A stretch of 44,150 nt of DNA from an uncultured Microbacterium sp. Its GTDB lineage: Bacteria > Actinomycetota > Actinomycetes > Actinomycetales > Microbacteriaceae. The stretch covers positions 1-44,150 of the forward strand of contig NZ_CANROA010000016.1 of assembly GCF_947632095.1 (NCBI RefSeq), read 5' to 3'. The position numbers and the translations under genes were made by a program. Shown one piece after another: positions 26,745 to 34,666 of this stretch; position 1 is the stretch's first letter, and the number at the start of each line of letters is the position of its first letter. The notes beneath the pieces were generated by a model. That model was not told where the DNA came from, did not search any database, and was given only the letters and a program-made list of their open reading frames with translations.

Positions 26745-27572
26745 TCAGCAGCCGGGCGAGCGCGGCGACTGCTCGCACGTGTAGGCGACCAGCGCGGTGT
26801 GCGCCTCGAAGACACGGATCTCCTGCGGCTGACCCGCGACGGTGACCTCGCCGGGAATCGGGAACCATCCGATCCCGAAATCCACTTCCGCCGTATACCG
26901 CAGATCGACGGATGCGAGGTAGGTGCCGCGCTCCCCATAGGTGTGGCTCGTCGGGGTCGGAGTGAACTGCGCCTGACCGAGCTGCTCCCAGGACTTGCCC
27001 GCGACGGCGGTGGTGAGCGTCGCGCCATCGCCGAACGCGTAGTCGTAGGAGGCCGGGGTGAACCGGACGGTCACCGGAAGGTCGAACAGCGTCTCACTCA
27101 CGGTGTGGACGGATGCTGCGGCGACGAAGTTCGTCGGCAGGCCGGCGACTCCGACGTTCTCTGGTTCGCCCGCGAGGGCGGTTCCGAGCGGCGCGAAGCG
27201 GACGAGATCGGAGATCGTGATCGAGGGGACCGTCTCGTCCTCGGACTCCTCGTCGGGCTCTTCCTCCTCGCTGCCGCGGAAGCATCGGATGTAGCTGTCC
27301 CAGTCATGGAGGCACTTCGTGAACTCGACGGCGCGCGGATCCGGCGCGGTGATGATCTCGCCGCCGGGCCCCCGGTCGCCGACGGGGATGTGGATCGGTG
27401 TGCCGCCGATATCCCGGGAGTCTTCGATGATGATTTCGGTACCGGTATTTTTCGGTGGGCATCCTGTTGTTGATTGCTGGGCTGAAGTGCATAGCGCGCT
27501 CACAGCTCCCGAGACGCTCAAGGTTGAGAGAGCTATGGAAACGACCAACAGCGACGTTGCTATTCGGCGCAC
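26745..27572 (-). CDS. Secreted PKD-like domain protein of unknown function
   Basis: A 275-residue protein with a clear signal peptide (MRRIATSLLVVSIAL.., cleavage likely near SVSGAVSA at 19-26). A low-complexity acidic part (SEEEEPDEESEDE, about 101-113) precedes a PKD-like fold: YDYAFGDGATL then SHTYGERGTYLASVDLRY. Six cysteines remain after cleavage, two near the N-terminus, two in the middle and two at the extreme end (last residue Cys), enough for three disulfides. No enzymatic motif is seen. Its start overlaps the end of the lipoprotein gene upstream by 13 nt. The first 40 or so codons are much less GC-rich than the rest, which suggests a mosaic origin. Confidence 0.78.
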   Translation of the reverse strand: MRRIATSLLVVSIALSTLSVSGAVSALCTSAQQSTTGCPPKNTGTEIIIEDSRDIGGTPIHIPVGDRGPGGEIITAPDPRAVEFTKCLHDWDSYIRCFRGSEEEEPDEESEDETVPSITISDLVRFAPLGTALAGEPENVGVAGLPTNFVAAASVHTVSETLFDLPVTVRFTPASYDYAFGDGATLTTAVAGKSWEQLGQAQFTPTPTSHTYGERGTYLASVDLRYTAEVDFGIGWFPIPGEVTVAGQPQEIRVFEAHTALVAYTCEQSPRSPGC

Positions 27573-28102
27573 GATGGATCCTCAGCTGTCGTAGCCTCAG
27601 TGAGTCTTAGTCCGGTCTCATCCAAGGAGAAGACCAGCTCAAGCGCATACCGTGCTGCTCGATCTGCCGGTACTAGGTTCCGGCCTTCTTCATCGAGATA
27701 GGTCGTGCTGCTCACGTCGTTGCAAGTTGTGGCAAACACTTCACCATGTTCGGTGACTTCGACTCCCGAGAACTCGATGATCTCGATGGCGCCGCCGCGG
27801 ACGTGTTGCGCCGCGTGCATCTGCGACAGAAGCTCGCGCTCGTCGCGCTCGTAGCTGCCGGCTGTGTAGCCGGAGAGTGGTTCGAACGTCGTCGGCAATC
27901 GAAAATCAACGTCATTGAACGCAGCCATGTAAGCCCGATACACCTTTTCGGCCGCGGCGAAAGCCTCTTCCTCGCTGGCGAAGGCGGGCGTCGGCGAGGG
28001 CGTCGGCTCGGGGGTCGGAGTGCATCCGGACAGCGTGATCGCGATCAGTGCGGCGACAGCGGGGATGCCGGGGCGGCGGGTCTTCGAACGGGGCGGTGTC
28101 AC
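27560..28102 (-). CDS. Small lipoprotein of unknown function
   Basis: A 180-residue lipoprotein with a basic N-terminus (TPPRSKTRRPG), a hydrophobic core and lipobox LSGC near residue 27, followed by a Pro/Thr spacer (TPEPTPSPTPAF). The mature part has EEEAFAAAEKVYRAYMAAFNDVDF and later LEEGR-like and SLDETGLRL segments, resembling small actinobacterial lipoproteins with an NTF2-like helix start, but no family is assigned. An upstream GTG at 28108 is possible. GTG 28102 is chosen because a -10 (TACCGT) lies exactly 6 nt before it. It overlaps the PKD-like gene by 13 nt, so the two are probably coupled and act together at the cell surface (inference). Confidence 0.75.
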   Translation of the reverse strand: MTPPRSKTRRPGIPAVAALIAITLSGCTPTPEPTPSPTPAFASEEEAFAAAEKVYRAYMAAFNDVDFRLPTTFEPLSGYTAGSYERDERELLSQMHAAQHVRGGAIEIIEFSGVEVTEHGEVFATTCNDVSSTTYLDEEGRNLVPADRAARYALELVFSLDETGLRLTEATTAEDPSCAE

Positions 28103-28108
28103 CCGCAC

Positions 28109-28114
28109 ACGGTA
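28109..28114 (-). promoter_or_regulatory. -10 element of the lipoprotein gene
   Basis: TACCGT on the minus strand, 6 nt before GTG 28102. It supports a leaderless start there over GTG 28108. Confidence 0.4.
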
Positions 28115-28141
28115 ACCCGACGGTCGCGGCGCGCGTTCGAG

Positions 28142-28150
28142 TTATCCACA
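28142..28150 (+). promoter_or_regulatory. DnaA-box-like nonamer
   Basis: TTATCCACA matches the classical DnaA box exactly. It stands alone between the divergent lipoprotein gene and rpsA, 4 nt before the rpsA -35 candidate. DnaA binding here is inference. Confidence 0.35.
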
Positions 28151-28153
28151 GGC

Positions 28154-28180
28154 TTGTTCTGGGCGTTTCTCTGATATTCT
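28154..28180 (+). promoter_or_regulatory. Likely rpsA promoter
   Basis: TTGTTC (28154-28159) and TATTCT (28175-28180), with 15-16 nt spacing. A leader of about 125 nt follows, with a small hairpin (AGTGA..TCACT near 28216-28229) and an aagga ribosome site before ATG 28313. Confidence 0.5.
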
Positions 28181-28312
28181 GAAGTGTCACTTGTGGCGAG
28201 CATCCGCATGCCTCAGTGATGATTCACTCAAAATCCACCTGTCCCGCAGCTTTTCCACGCTCGGCGTGCGCTGCCGGGGCCCGAGTATCCACCCACAAGG
28301 ACAACCCACTAC

Positions 28313-29770
28313 ATGACTACCGCAACGACCGCCCCGGCCACCACGCAGATCGCGATCGACGACATCGGATCCGCCGAGGACTTCCTGGCCGCGGTCGAGA
28401 AGACCCTGAAGTTCTTCAACGACGGCGACATCATCGAAGGCACGATCGTCAAGATCGACCGCGATGAGGTTCTGCTCGACGTCGGCTACAAGACCGAGGG
28501 CGTCATCCCCTCGCGCGAGCTCTCCATCAAGCACGACGTCGACCCCAACGAGGTCGTCCAGGTCGGCGACGTGGTCGAGGCTCTCGTTCTCCAGAAGGAG
28601 GACAAGGAAGGCCGCCTGATCCTGTCCAAGAAGCGTGCTCAGTACGAGCGTGCGTGGGGCGATGTCGAGAAGATCAAGGAAGACGACGGCGTCGTCACCG
28701 GAACGGTCATCGAGGTCGTCAAGGGTGGACTCATCGTCGACATCGGACTGCGCGGCTTCCTGCCCGCGTCGCTCATCGAGCTGCGCCGCGTCCGCGACCT
28801 GACCCCCTACCTGGGCCAGGAGATCGAGGCGAAGATCCTCGAGCTCGACAAGAACCGCAACAACGTCGTCCTCTCGCGCCGCGCTCTGCTCGAGCAGACG
28901 CAGTCCGAGTCGCGCACCACGTTCCTCAACAACCTGCACAAGGGCCAGGTCCGCAAGGGCCAGGTCTCCTCGATCGTCAACTTCGGTGCGTTCGTCGACC
29001 TGGGCGGCGTTGACGGCCTCGTGCACGTCTCCGAGCTCTCCTGGAAGCACATCGAGCACGCCTCCGAGGTCGTCGAGGTTGGCCAGGAGGTCACCGTCGA
29101 GATCCTCGAGGTCGACCTCGACCGCGAGCGCGTCTCCCTGTCGCTGAAGGCGACGCAGGAGGACCCGTGGCAGGTCTTCGCCCGCACCCACGCGATCGGT
29201 CAGATCGCCGCGGGCAAGGTCACCAAGCTCGTTCCGTTCGGTGCGTTCGTGCGCGTCGCAGACGGCATCGAGGGCCTCGTCCACATCTCCGAGCTCTCCA
29301 GCAAGCACGTTGAGCTGGCCGAGCAGGTCGTCTCCGTCGGCGAAGAGGTCTTCGTCAAGGTCATCGACATCGACCTCGAGCGTCGCCGTATCTCGCTGTC
29401 GCTCAAGCAGGCCAACGAGTCGGTCGACCCCAACGGCACCGAGTTCGACCCGGCTCTGTACGGCATGCTTGCCGAGTACGACGACAACGGCGAGTACAAG
29501 TACCCCGAGGGCTTCGACCCCGAGACGGGTGCGTGGAAGGAAGGCTTCGACGCACAGCGCGAGGCATGGGAGCAGGAGTACGCTGCAGCCCAGGCTCGCT
29601 GGGAAGCTCACAAGGCTGCCGTCATCAAGGCTGCAGAGGCTGAGGCCGCTGCGGGCGACGACTTCGGCGGTGCCCAGTCCTTCACGAGCGACTCGGCCGG
29701 CGCCGGCACGCTCGCTGACGACGAGGCTCTCGCCGCACTGCGCGAGAAGCTCTCGGGCGGCAACGCGTAA
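28313..29770 (+). CDS. rpsA: 30S ribosomal protein S1
   Basis: A 485-residue S1 with four S1/OB RNA-binding repeats, at about 36-105 (IIEGTIVKIDRDEVLLDVGY), 122-187 (TGTVIEVVKGGLIVDIGLRG), 205-276 (VRKGQVSSIVNFGAFVDLGG) and 292-362 (AAGKVTKLVPFGAFVRVADG). The last two carry the well-conserved GLVHVSELSW and GLVHISELS ends. A variable acidic/Ala-rich C-terminal tail holds the actinobacterial segment YDDNGEYKYPEGFD. S1 helps the ribosome take structured mRNA. Base use is highly GC-biased at third positions, as expected for a highly expressed gene. Confidence 0.98.
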   Translation: MTTATTAPATTQIAIDDIGSAEDFLAAVEKTLKFFNDGDIIEGTIVKIDRDEVLLDVGYKTEGVIPSRELSIKHDVDPNEVVQVGDVVEALVLQKEDKEGRLILSKKRAQYERAWGDVEKIKEDDGVVTGTVIEVVKGGLIVDIGLRGFLPASLIELRRVRDLTPYLGQEIEAKILELDKNRNNVVLSRRALLEQTQSESRTTFLNNLHKGQVRKGQVSSIVNFGAFVDLGGVDGLVHVSELSWKHIEHASEVVEVGQEVTVEILEVDLDRERVSLSLKATQEDPWQVFARTHAIGQIAAGKVTKLVPFGAFVRVADGIEGLVHISELSSKHVELAEQVVSVGEEVFVKVIDIDLERRRISLSLKQANESVDPNGTEFDPALYGMLAEYDDNGEYKYPEGFDPETGAWKEGFDAQREAWEQEYAAAQARWEAHKAAVIKAAEAEAAAGDDFGGAQSFTSDSAGAGTLADDEALAALREKLSGGNA

Positions 29771-29786
29771 TAACGCTTGAAACGCA

Positions 29787-29820
29787 GAACGGGCCGTCAC
29801 CTCCGGGTGGCGGCCCGTTC
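29787..29820. terminator. Terminator after rpsA
   Basis: A 15-bp stem with one G-U pair (29787-29801 with 29806-29820) and a TCCG tetraloop. The arms start GAACGGGCC and end GGCCCGTTC. It begins 16 nt after the rpsA stop. Confidence 0.85.
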
Positions 29821-29906
29821 CGTCGTTCCGGGGCCGTTTCAGACGGGTGTGACGTCGGATTACGACTCGACTCGTCATGTTTCCGCTGCTCCGCGACGAT
29901 GGTCAC

Positions 29907-30758
29907 ATGACAACGACGCTCCTGCCTCCGCGTGCCGACGCGGCACCGGTGCCGTCCGGCGTTGCCAACACGGTGCGTTTGGAAGGCGTCGCCCGCACGT
30001 TCGCCCTGCGCGACGGTGAGCGTCCTGTACTGCGCGATGTCGACGTCGAGCTCGCCGCGGGCGAGATCATCGCGGTCGTCGGTCCCTCGGGGTGCGGAAA
30101 GTCGACGCTGCTCCGGCTGATCGCGGGTCTCGACGCTCCGACAGGCGGAGTCATCGCACTCGACGGCACAGGGATCTCCGACATCGATGAGCGCACGGCT
30201 GTTGCGTTCCAGGAGCCGCGCCTGCTGCCGTGGCGCACCCTCGCGCAGAACGTCGAGCTGGGGCTTCCCCGCTCCGTCAAGGGGCGCGCTCGTCGCGCCG
30301 ACCGCGTCCGCGAGCTTCTGCGTCTGGTGGGCCTCGAGCACGCCGCCGACCAGCGTCCGCGCGAGGTCTCCGGCGGCATGGCACAACGTGCCTCACTGGC
30401 CCGGGCGCTTGCCCGCAACCCCGGTGTCCTGCTGCTCGACGAGCCGTTCGGCGCTCTCGATGCTCTGACCCGTCTGCGCATGCAGGATCTGCTGCTCGAT
30501 ATCCACGCGGCAGAGCCCACGACGATCCTCCTCGTGACCCATGATGTCGAGGAGGCCCTCTACCTGGCCGATCGCGTCCTGCTGCTGCGTTCGTTGGCAG
30601 CCGATGCATCCGCCGATTCGGCATCGATCGCCCGTGTGATCGATGTTCCCGGCATCCGACCCCGCGACCGCGCAGATCGCGCCCTCGCGAACCTCCGCAC
30701 CGAGCTGCTCGAAGGCCTCGGTGTGGAGACCCATCACCGCAACACCGAGGAGAACTGA
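29907..30758 (+). CDS. ABC transporter ATP-binding protein, sulfonate/nitrate/taurine type
   Basis: A 283-residue ATPase of the SsuB/TauB group. Walker A is GPSGCGKST (59-67), the Q-loop FQEPRLLPW (101-109) is diagnostic of this importer group, the signature is VSGGMAQR (154-161), Walker B is VLLLDEP (174-180), and the H-loop is in VTHDVEEAL. It is first of six genes that overlap or nearly touch. ATG 29907 is used; an in-frame ATG at 29877 would add ten residues and cannot be excluded. The 86-nt gap after the rpsA terminator must hold the promoter, but no clear -35/-10 pair is seen. The substrate is probably an organic sulfur compound, from its neighbours. Confidence 0.9.
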   Translation: MTTTLLPPRADAAPVPSGVANTVRLEGVARTFALRDGERPVLRDVDVELAAGEIIAVVGPSGCGKSTLLRLIAGLDAPTGGVIALDGTGISDIDERTAVAFQEPRLLPWRTLAQNVELGLPRSVKGRARRADRVRELLRLVGLEHAADQRPREVSGGMAQRASLARALARNPGVLLLDEPFGALDALTRLRMQDLLLDIHAAEPTTILLVTHDVEEALYLADRVLLLRSLAADASADSASIARVIDVPGIRPRDRADRALANLRTELLEGLGVETHHRNTEEN

Positions 30759-31789
30759 TGAGCATCATCACCCGCCGAGTCATTCCTGCGACAGCGATCG
30801 CCGGAATGATGATGCTCGTCGCCACCGGTTGCGTCGCCGGTGAGAATGCCTCGGGCGACAACGGCGCTGCATCGGGGGAGTGGTCCGCGAGCACGGTGAC
30901 GCTCGATTGGGCGACCTACAACCCGCTGAGCCTCGTCGTCAAGGACCAGGGCCTTCTGGAAGACATCCTCGGCGACGACGTGACGGTCGAGTGGGTTCAG
31001 TCGGCCGGTTCCAACAAGGCCAACGAGCTGCTGCGTTCGGGGTCCGTCGATGTCGGCTCGACGGCCGGATCCGCGGCGCTGCTGGCCAAGGCGAACGGCT
31101 CGCCGATCAAGGTGATCGATATCTATTCGCAGCCGGAGTGGTCGGCGATCGTCGTCGGCGCCGACAGCGACATCGACTCGCTGGAGGACCTCGCAGGCAC
31201 GTCGGTCGCCGCGACCAAGGGCACCGACCCGTACTTCTTCCTGCTGCAGGCGCTCGAAGAGGGCGGTCTGACGGTCGACGACATCGAGGTTCAGAACCTG
31301 CAGCACGCGGATGGTCGCGCCGCACTCGAAGGCGGATCCGTCCAGGCCTGGGCGGGTCTGGACCCGATCATGGGCGCCGCCGAGGTGGAGTCCGGCGCGG
31401 AGCTGATCTTCCGCAACGTCGACTTCAACACCTATGGCTTCTTGAACGCGACCGAGGACTTCATCGAGAACCACGCGGATCTCGCGCAGGCCGTCGTCGA
31501 CGCCTATGAGCAGGCGCGTGTGTGGGCGCTGGAGAACCCGGATGAGACGGCTCAGCTGCTCGCCCAAGCCGCCGGCATCGACATCGCTGTGGCGACGACC
31601 GTCATCCAGGAGCGCTCGAACCTCGACGTCAGCGGTGTTCCGGGTGAGGCGCAGATCACGGTTCTCGAGAAGATCGCTCCGGTGATCGTCGAGTCCGGTG
31701 ATGTGCAGGGCGGTCAGGATGCCGTTGACACTGCGCTGGAGGAGATCATCTTCGCCGACTTCGCCGAGAAGGCCGTCGCGGCAGAATGA
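30758..31789 (+). CDS. ABC transporter substrate-binding lipoprotein, SsuA/TauA type
   Basis: A 343-residue extracytoplasmic binding protein. The signal peptide ends in lipobox VATGC near residue 25, followed by a Gly/Ala/Ser spacer. The mature part has the two-lobe pattern of the NMT1/SsuA family: LDWATYNPLSLVVKDQGLLE, SAGSNKANELLRSGSVDVGSTAG and SIDSLEDLAGTSVA-like elements (here DIDSLEDLAGTSVAATKGTD). The ATG overlaps the ATPase stop by one base (TGATG), and its own stop overlaps the permease ATG by four. Sulfonate or a similar sulfur ligand is inferred from the adjacent sulfhydrylase gene. Confidence 0.9.
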   Translation: MSIITRRVIPATAIAGMMMLVATGCVAGENASGDNGAASGEWSASTVTLDWATYNPLSLVVKDQGLLEDILGDDVTVEWVQSAGSNKANELLRSGSVDVGSTAGSAALLAKANGSPIKVIDIYSQPEWSAIVVGADSDIDSLEDLAGTSVAATKGTDPYFFLLQALEEGGLTVDDIEVQNLQHADGRAALEGGSVQAWAGLDPIMGAAEVESGAELIFRNVDFNTYGFLNATEDFIENHADLAQAVVDAYEQARVWALENPDETAQLLAQAAGIDIAVATTVIQERSNLDVSGVPGEAQITVLEKIAPVIVESGDVQGGQDAVDTALEEIIFADFAEKAVAAE

Positions 31790-32652
31790 GCGCGTCCCTT
31801 CCCGATCAGCGTGTGACGGTTCCCGCCGATTCGGCGGATGGCCGGGCGTTCGCGTCCGGCCGTCCCCGTCGGGTGGATGCCGCTTCCCGCGGTATCGGGG
31901 TCCGCACGGGTGGCCGAATCGTCGCGGGTGCGCTGCTTCCCGCGGTGATCCTCGTCATCTGGCATGTCGTGACGACCTCGGGCCTCGTTCCGGCGTATCG
32001 GCTGCCGACACCGGAATCGGTGTTCCGGGCGGGTGTCGAGCTCGCGGATCGCGGGCAGCTGTGGACGCACATCGCGATCTCGGTGCAGCGAGTGCTGCTC
32101 GGCTTCGCGATCGGTTCGCTGATCGGGCTCGTCATCGCGGCCGTCGTGGGCCTGTCGAAGCTGGGCGATGTGCTGCTCAGCCCGACGCTGGCGGCTCTGC
32201 GTGCCGTGCCCTCGCTGGCCTGGGTGCCGCTGCTGATCCTGTGGATGCAGATCGGCGAGGAGTCGAAGGTCACGCTGATCGCGATCGGCGCGTTCTTCCC
32301 CGTCTACACGACGGTCGCGGACGCACTGCGCCATGTCGACCCGCACCTCGTCGAGGCGGGACGATCGTTCAGCCTGCGCGGCTGGTCGCTGTTCCGCACC
32401 GTGCAGTTGCCGGCTGTCATCCCGTCCGTGATCTCCGGTCTGCGCCTCGCACTCGCGCAGTCGTGGCTGTTCCTCGTCGCCGCCGAGCTGATCGCGTCGT
32501 CGATGGGGCTCGGGTTCCTGCTGGATGATTCGCAGAACAACGGTCGTGTCGACCGCATCCTGCTCGCCATCGTGCTGCTGGCGCTTCTCGGAACACTGAC
32601 GAACACTATTCTCGGTCTTATCGAGAAGTATCTTCTGCGGCGGTGGACATGA
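31786..32652 (+). CDS. ABC transporter permease, SsuC/TauC type
   Basis: A 288-residue inner-membrane permease with about six hydrophobic segments starting near residue 43. The EAA-type loop that contacts the ATPase is visible (VEAGRSFSLRGWSLFRTVQLPAVIPSVISGLR, in part) near 188-220. Family elements ALRAVPSLAWVPLLILWMQIGEESKVTLIAIGAFFP (in part) and LDDSQNNGRVDRILLAIVLLALLGTLTN (in part) place it with sulfonate/nitrate/taurine permeases. The basic N-terminal 42 residues are cytosolic. It overlaps both neighbours by ATGA (31786-31789 and 32649-32652). Confidence 0.92.
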   Translation: MSASLPDQRVTVPADSADGRAFASGRPRRVDAASRGIGVRTGGRIVAGALLPAVILVIWHVVTTSGLVPAYRLPTPESVFRAGVELADRGQLWTHIAISVQRVLLGFAIGSLIGLVIAAVVGLSKLGDVLLSPTLAALRAVPSLAWVPLLILWMQIGEESKVTLIAIGAFFPVYTTVADALRHVDPHLVEAGRSFSLRGWSLFRTVQLPAVIPSVISGLRLALAQSWLFLVAAELIASSMGLGFLLDDSQNNGRVDRILLAIVLLALLGTLTNTILGLIEKYLLRRWT

Positions 32653-34643
32653 CCGACGAAGCACGCCTGATCGAGAAGCGCACCTATCCGGCGCCGGCGG
32701 CCTTCGCCGCGCAGGCGAATGTCGATGCGGCGATCTATGCGGCGGCGGATGCCGACCCCATCGCTTTCTGGGAAGAGGCGGCCCGGCGGCTGGACTGGTC
32801 GACGCCGTGGCACACCGCGATGACATGGCAATCGCCCGCCGACGGCGCGATGCCGAAGGCGGAATGGTTCGTCGGTGGCGCGCTGAACGTGGCCTACAAC
32901 TGCGTGGATCGTCACGTCGCCGCGGGTCGCGGCGACAAGGTCGCTCTCTACTTCGAGGGCGAGCCGGGCGACCGCGTCACCGTGACCTACGCCGACCTGC
33001 AGCGGCGCGTCTCGCAGGCTGCGAACGGGCTGCTGTCCCTCGGGATCGGACCCGGGGATCGGGTCGTCGTCTACCTGCCGGTGCTCATCGAGACCGTCGT
33101 CATCGCCCTCGCCTGCGCCCGCATCGGCGCGGTGCACTCGCTCGTGTTCGGCGGGTTCTCGGCCGAGGCGGTGCGCTTCCGCCTCTCCGACACCGGTGCG
33201 AAGCTGCTCGTCACCACCGACGGACAGTTCCGCCGAGGCAAGGCCGTCGAGGTCAAGTCGGCCGCCGACATCGCCGCCGCCGACCTCCCCGACCTCGAGC
33301 ACGTCCTCGTCGTTCGGCGCACCGGCCAGGACATCGCCTGGACCGAGGGCCGAGACGTCTGGTGGCACGACGTCGTCGACACGGCATCCGAGGCCCACGA
33401 TCCGCAGCCGTTCGACGCGGAGCATCCGCTCTTCATCATCTACACCTCCGGGACCACCGGGAAGCCGAAGGGGCTCGTGCACACCTCCGGCGGGTATCTC
33501 GCGCACACGAGCTGGGCGCACTGGGCGCACTTCGATGCGAAGGACGACGACGTGCACTGGTGCACGGCGGATCTTGCCTGGGTCACCGCGCACAGCTACG
33601 AGATCTACGGGCCCCTCTCGAACGGCCTCACCCAGGTCATCTACGAGGGCACGCCGGACGCCCCGCATCAGCAGCGGCATCTCGAGATCATCGAGCGCTA
33701 CGGCGTGACGGTCTACTACACGGCTCCCACGCTGATCCGCACGTTCATGACGTGGTTCGGCGACGAGCTGCCCACCGATCACGACGTGTCGTCGCTGCGC
33801 CTGCTCGGCACGGTCGGCGAGGCGATCAACCCCGAGGCATGGGTGTGGTTCCATCGCACGTTCGGCCGCGGTGAGCTGCCGATCGTCGACACCTGGTGGC
33901 AGTCCGAGACGGGAGCGGCGATGATCGTGCCGCTGCCGGGGGTGACGACGCTCAAACCCGGTTCGGCATCCGTGCCGCTGCCGGGGATCGACGCCGCCGT
34001 CGTCGACGAGAACGGCGACGAGGTGGCCCCCGGCCGCTCCGGAACCCTCGTCGTGCGCCGTCCGTGGCCCGGTATGGCACGCACCGTCTGGCGCGATGCC
34101 GAGCGGTATCGCACGTCGTACTGGTCCGACTACGCGGGCAAGGGTGCGCACGGCGGCTACTACGTCGCCGGTGACGGCGCCACGCGCGACGCCGACGGGC
34201 ACATCTGGATCCTCGGCCGCCTCGACGACGTCGTGAACGTGTCCGGCCACCGGCTGTCGACGATCGAGATCGAGTCGGCCCTCGTCGCCGACCCGACGGT
34301 GGGGGAGGCCGGCACCGCGGGCGTTCCGGATGCCCTCACCGGGCAGGCCGTCACCGCGTTCGTCACGGCATCCGGCGCCGGCGAGATCACCGATGCAGGG
34401 CTGCGCGACCGCGTCGCCCGCGAGATCGGCCCCGTCGCCAAGCCGAAGAACATCGTCATCGTGCCCGACCTGCCCAAGACCCGCTCGGGCAAGATCATGC
34501 GCCGACTCCTCGCCCAGCTGTGGGAGGCTGAGCAGGATCACCGCGCTGGCCGCGTGCCGACGGCGCTCGGCGACACCACCTCTTTGCAGAACCCGGAAGC
34601 AGTGGACGCCATCGCCGCGGCTCTCGCGGCGACGCGTCCCTGA
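32649..34643 (+). CDS. acs: Acetyl-CoA synthetase (acetate-CoA ligase)
   Basis: A 664-residue AMP-forming ligase that makes acetyl-CoA from acetate, ATP and CoA. The N-terminal acs extension, the P-loop YTSGTTGKPKG (265-275), the substrate pocket region WWQSETGAAM, the hinge region GRLDDVVNVSGHR, and the C-terminal catalytic lysine Lys615 in TRSGKIMRR are all present. Lys615 is the residue known to be acetylated in the family. ATG 32649 overlaps the permease stop; GTG 32643 is an alternative. Being wedged between a sulfur importer and an acetate-releasing sulfhydrylase suggests that it recycles that acetate (inference). A propionate preference cannot be excluded. Confidence 0.92.
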   Translation: MTDEARLIEKRTYPAPAAFAAQANVDAAIYAAADADPIAFWEEAARRLDWSTPWHTAMTWQSPADGAMPKAEWFVGGALNVAYNCVDRHVAAGRGDKVALYFEGEPGDRVTVTYADLQRRVSQAANGLLSLGIGPGDRVVVYLPVLIETVVIALACARIGAVHSLVFGGFSAEAVRFRLSDTGAKLLVTTDGQFRRGKAVEVKSAADIAAADLPDLEHVLVVRRTGQDIAWTEGRDVWWHDVVDTASEAHDPQPFDAEHPLFIIYTSGTTGKPKGLVHTSGGYLAHTSWAHWAHFDAKDDDVHWCTADLAWVTAHSYEIYGPLSNGLTQVIYEGTPDAPHQQRHLEIIERYGVTVYYTAPTLIRTFMTWFGDELPTDHDVSSLRLLGTVGEAINPEAWVWFHRTFGRGELPIVDTWWQSETGAAMIVPLPGVTTLKPGSASVPLPGIDAAVVDENGDEVAPGRSGTLVVRRPWPGMARTVWRDAERYRTSYWSDYAGKGAHGGYYVAGDGATRDADGHIWILGRLDDVVNVSGHRLSTIEIESALVADPTVGEAGTAGVPDALTGQAVTAFVTASGAGEITDAGLRDRVAREIGPVAKPKNIVIVPDLPKTRSGKIMRRLLAQLWEAEQDHRAGRVPTALGDTTSLQNPEAVDAIAAALAATRP

Positions 34644-34666
34644 CCTCGCTCTCTACGAAGGAAGAC

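Noticed and set aside
28142..28150. Perfect DnaA box as part of a replication origin
   Set aside because: It stands alone. There is no box cluster, AT-rich unwinding region, or dnaA/dnaN nearby, so an origin is not supported.
29877..29906. Upstream ATG 29877 as the start of the ABC ATPase gene
   Set aside because: It would add ten residues with no family support, and neither start has a clear ribosome site. Kept only as an alternative.
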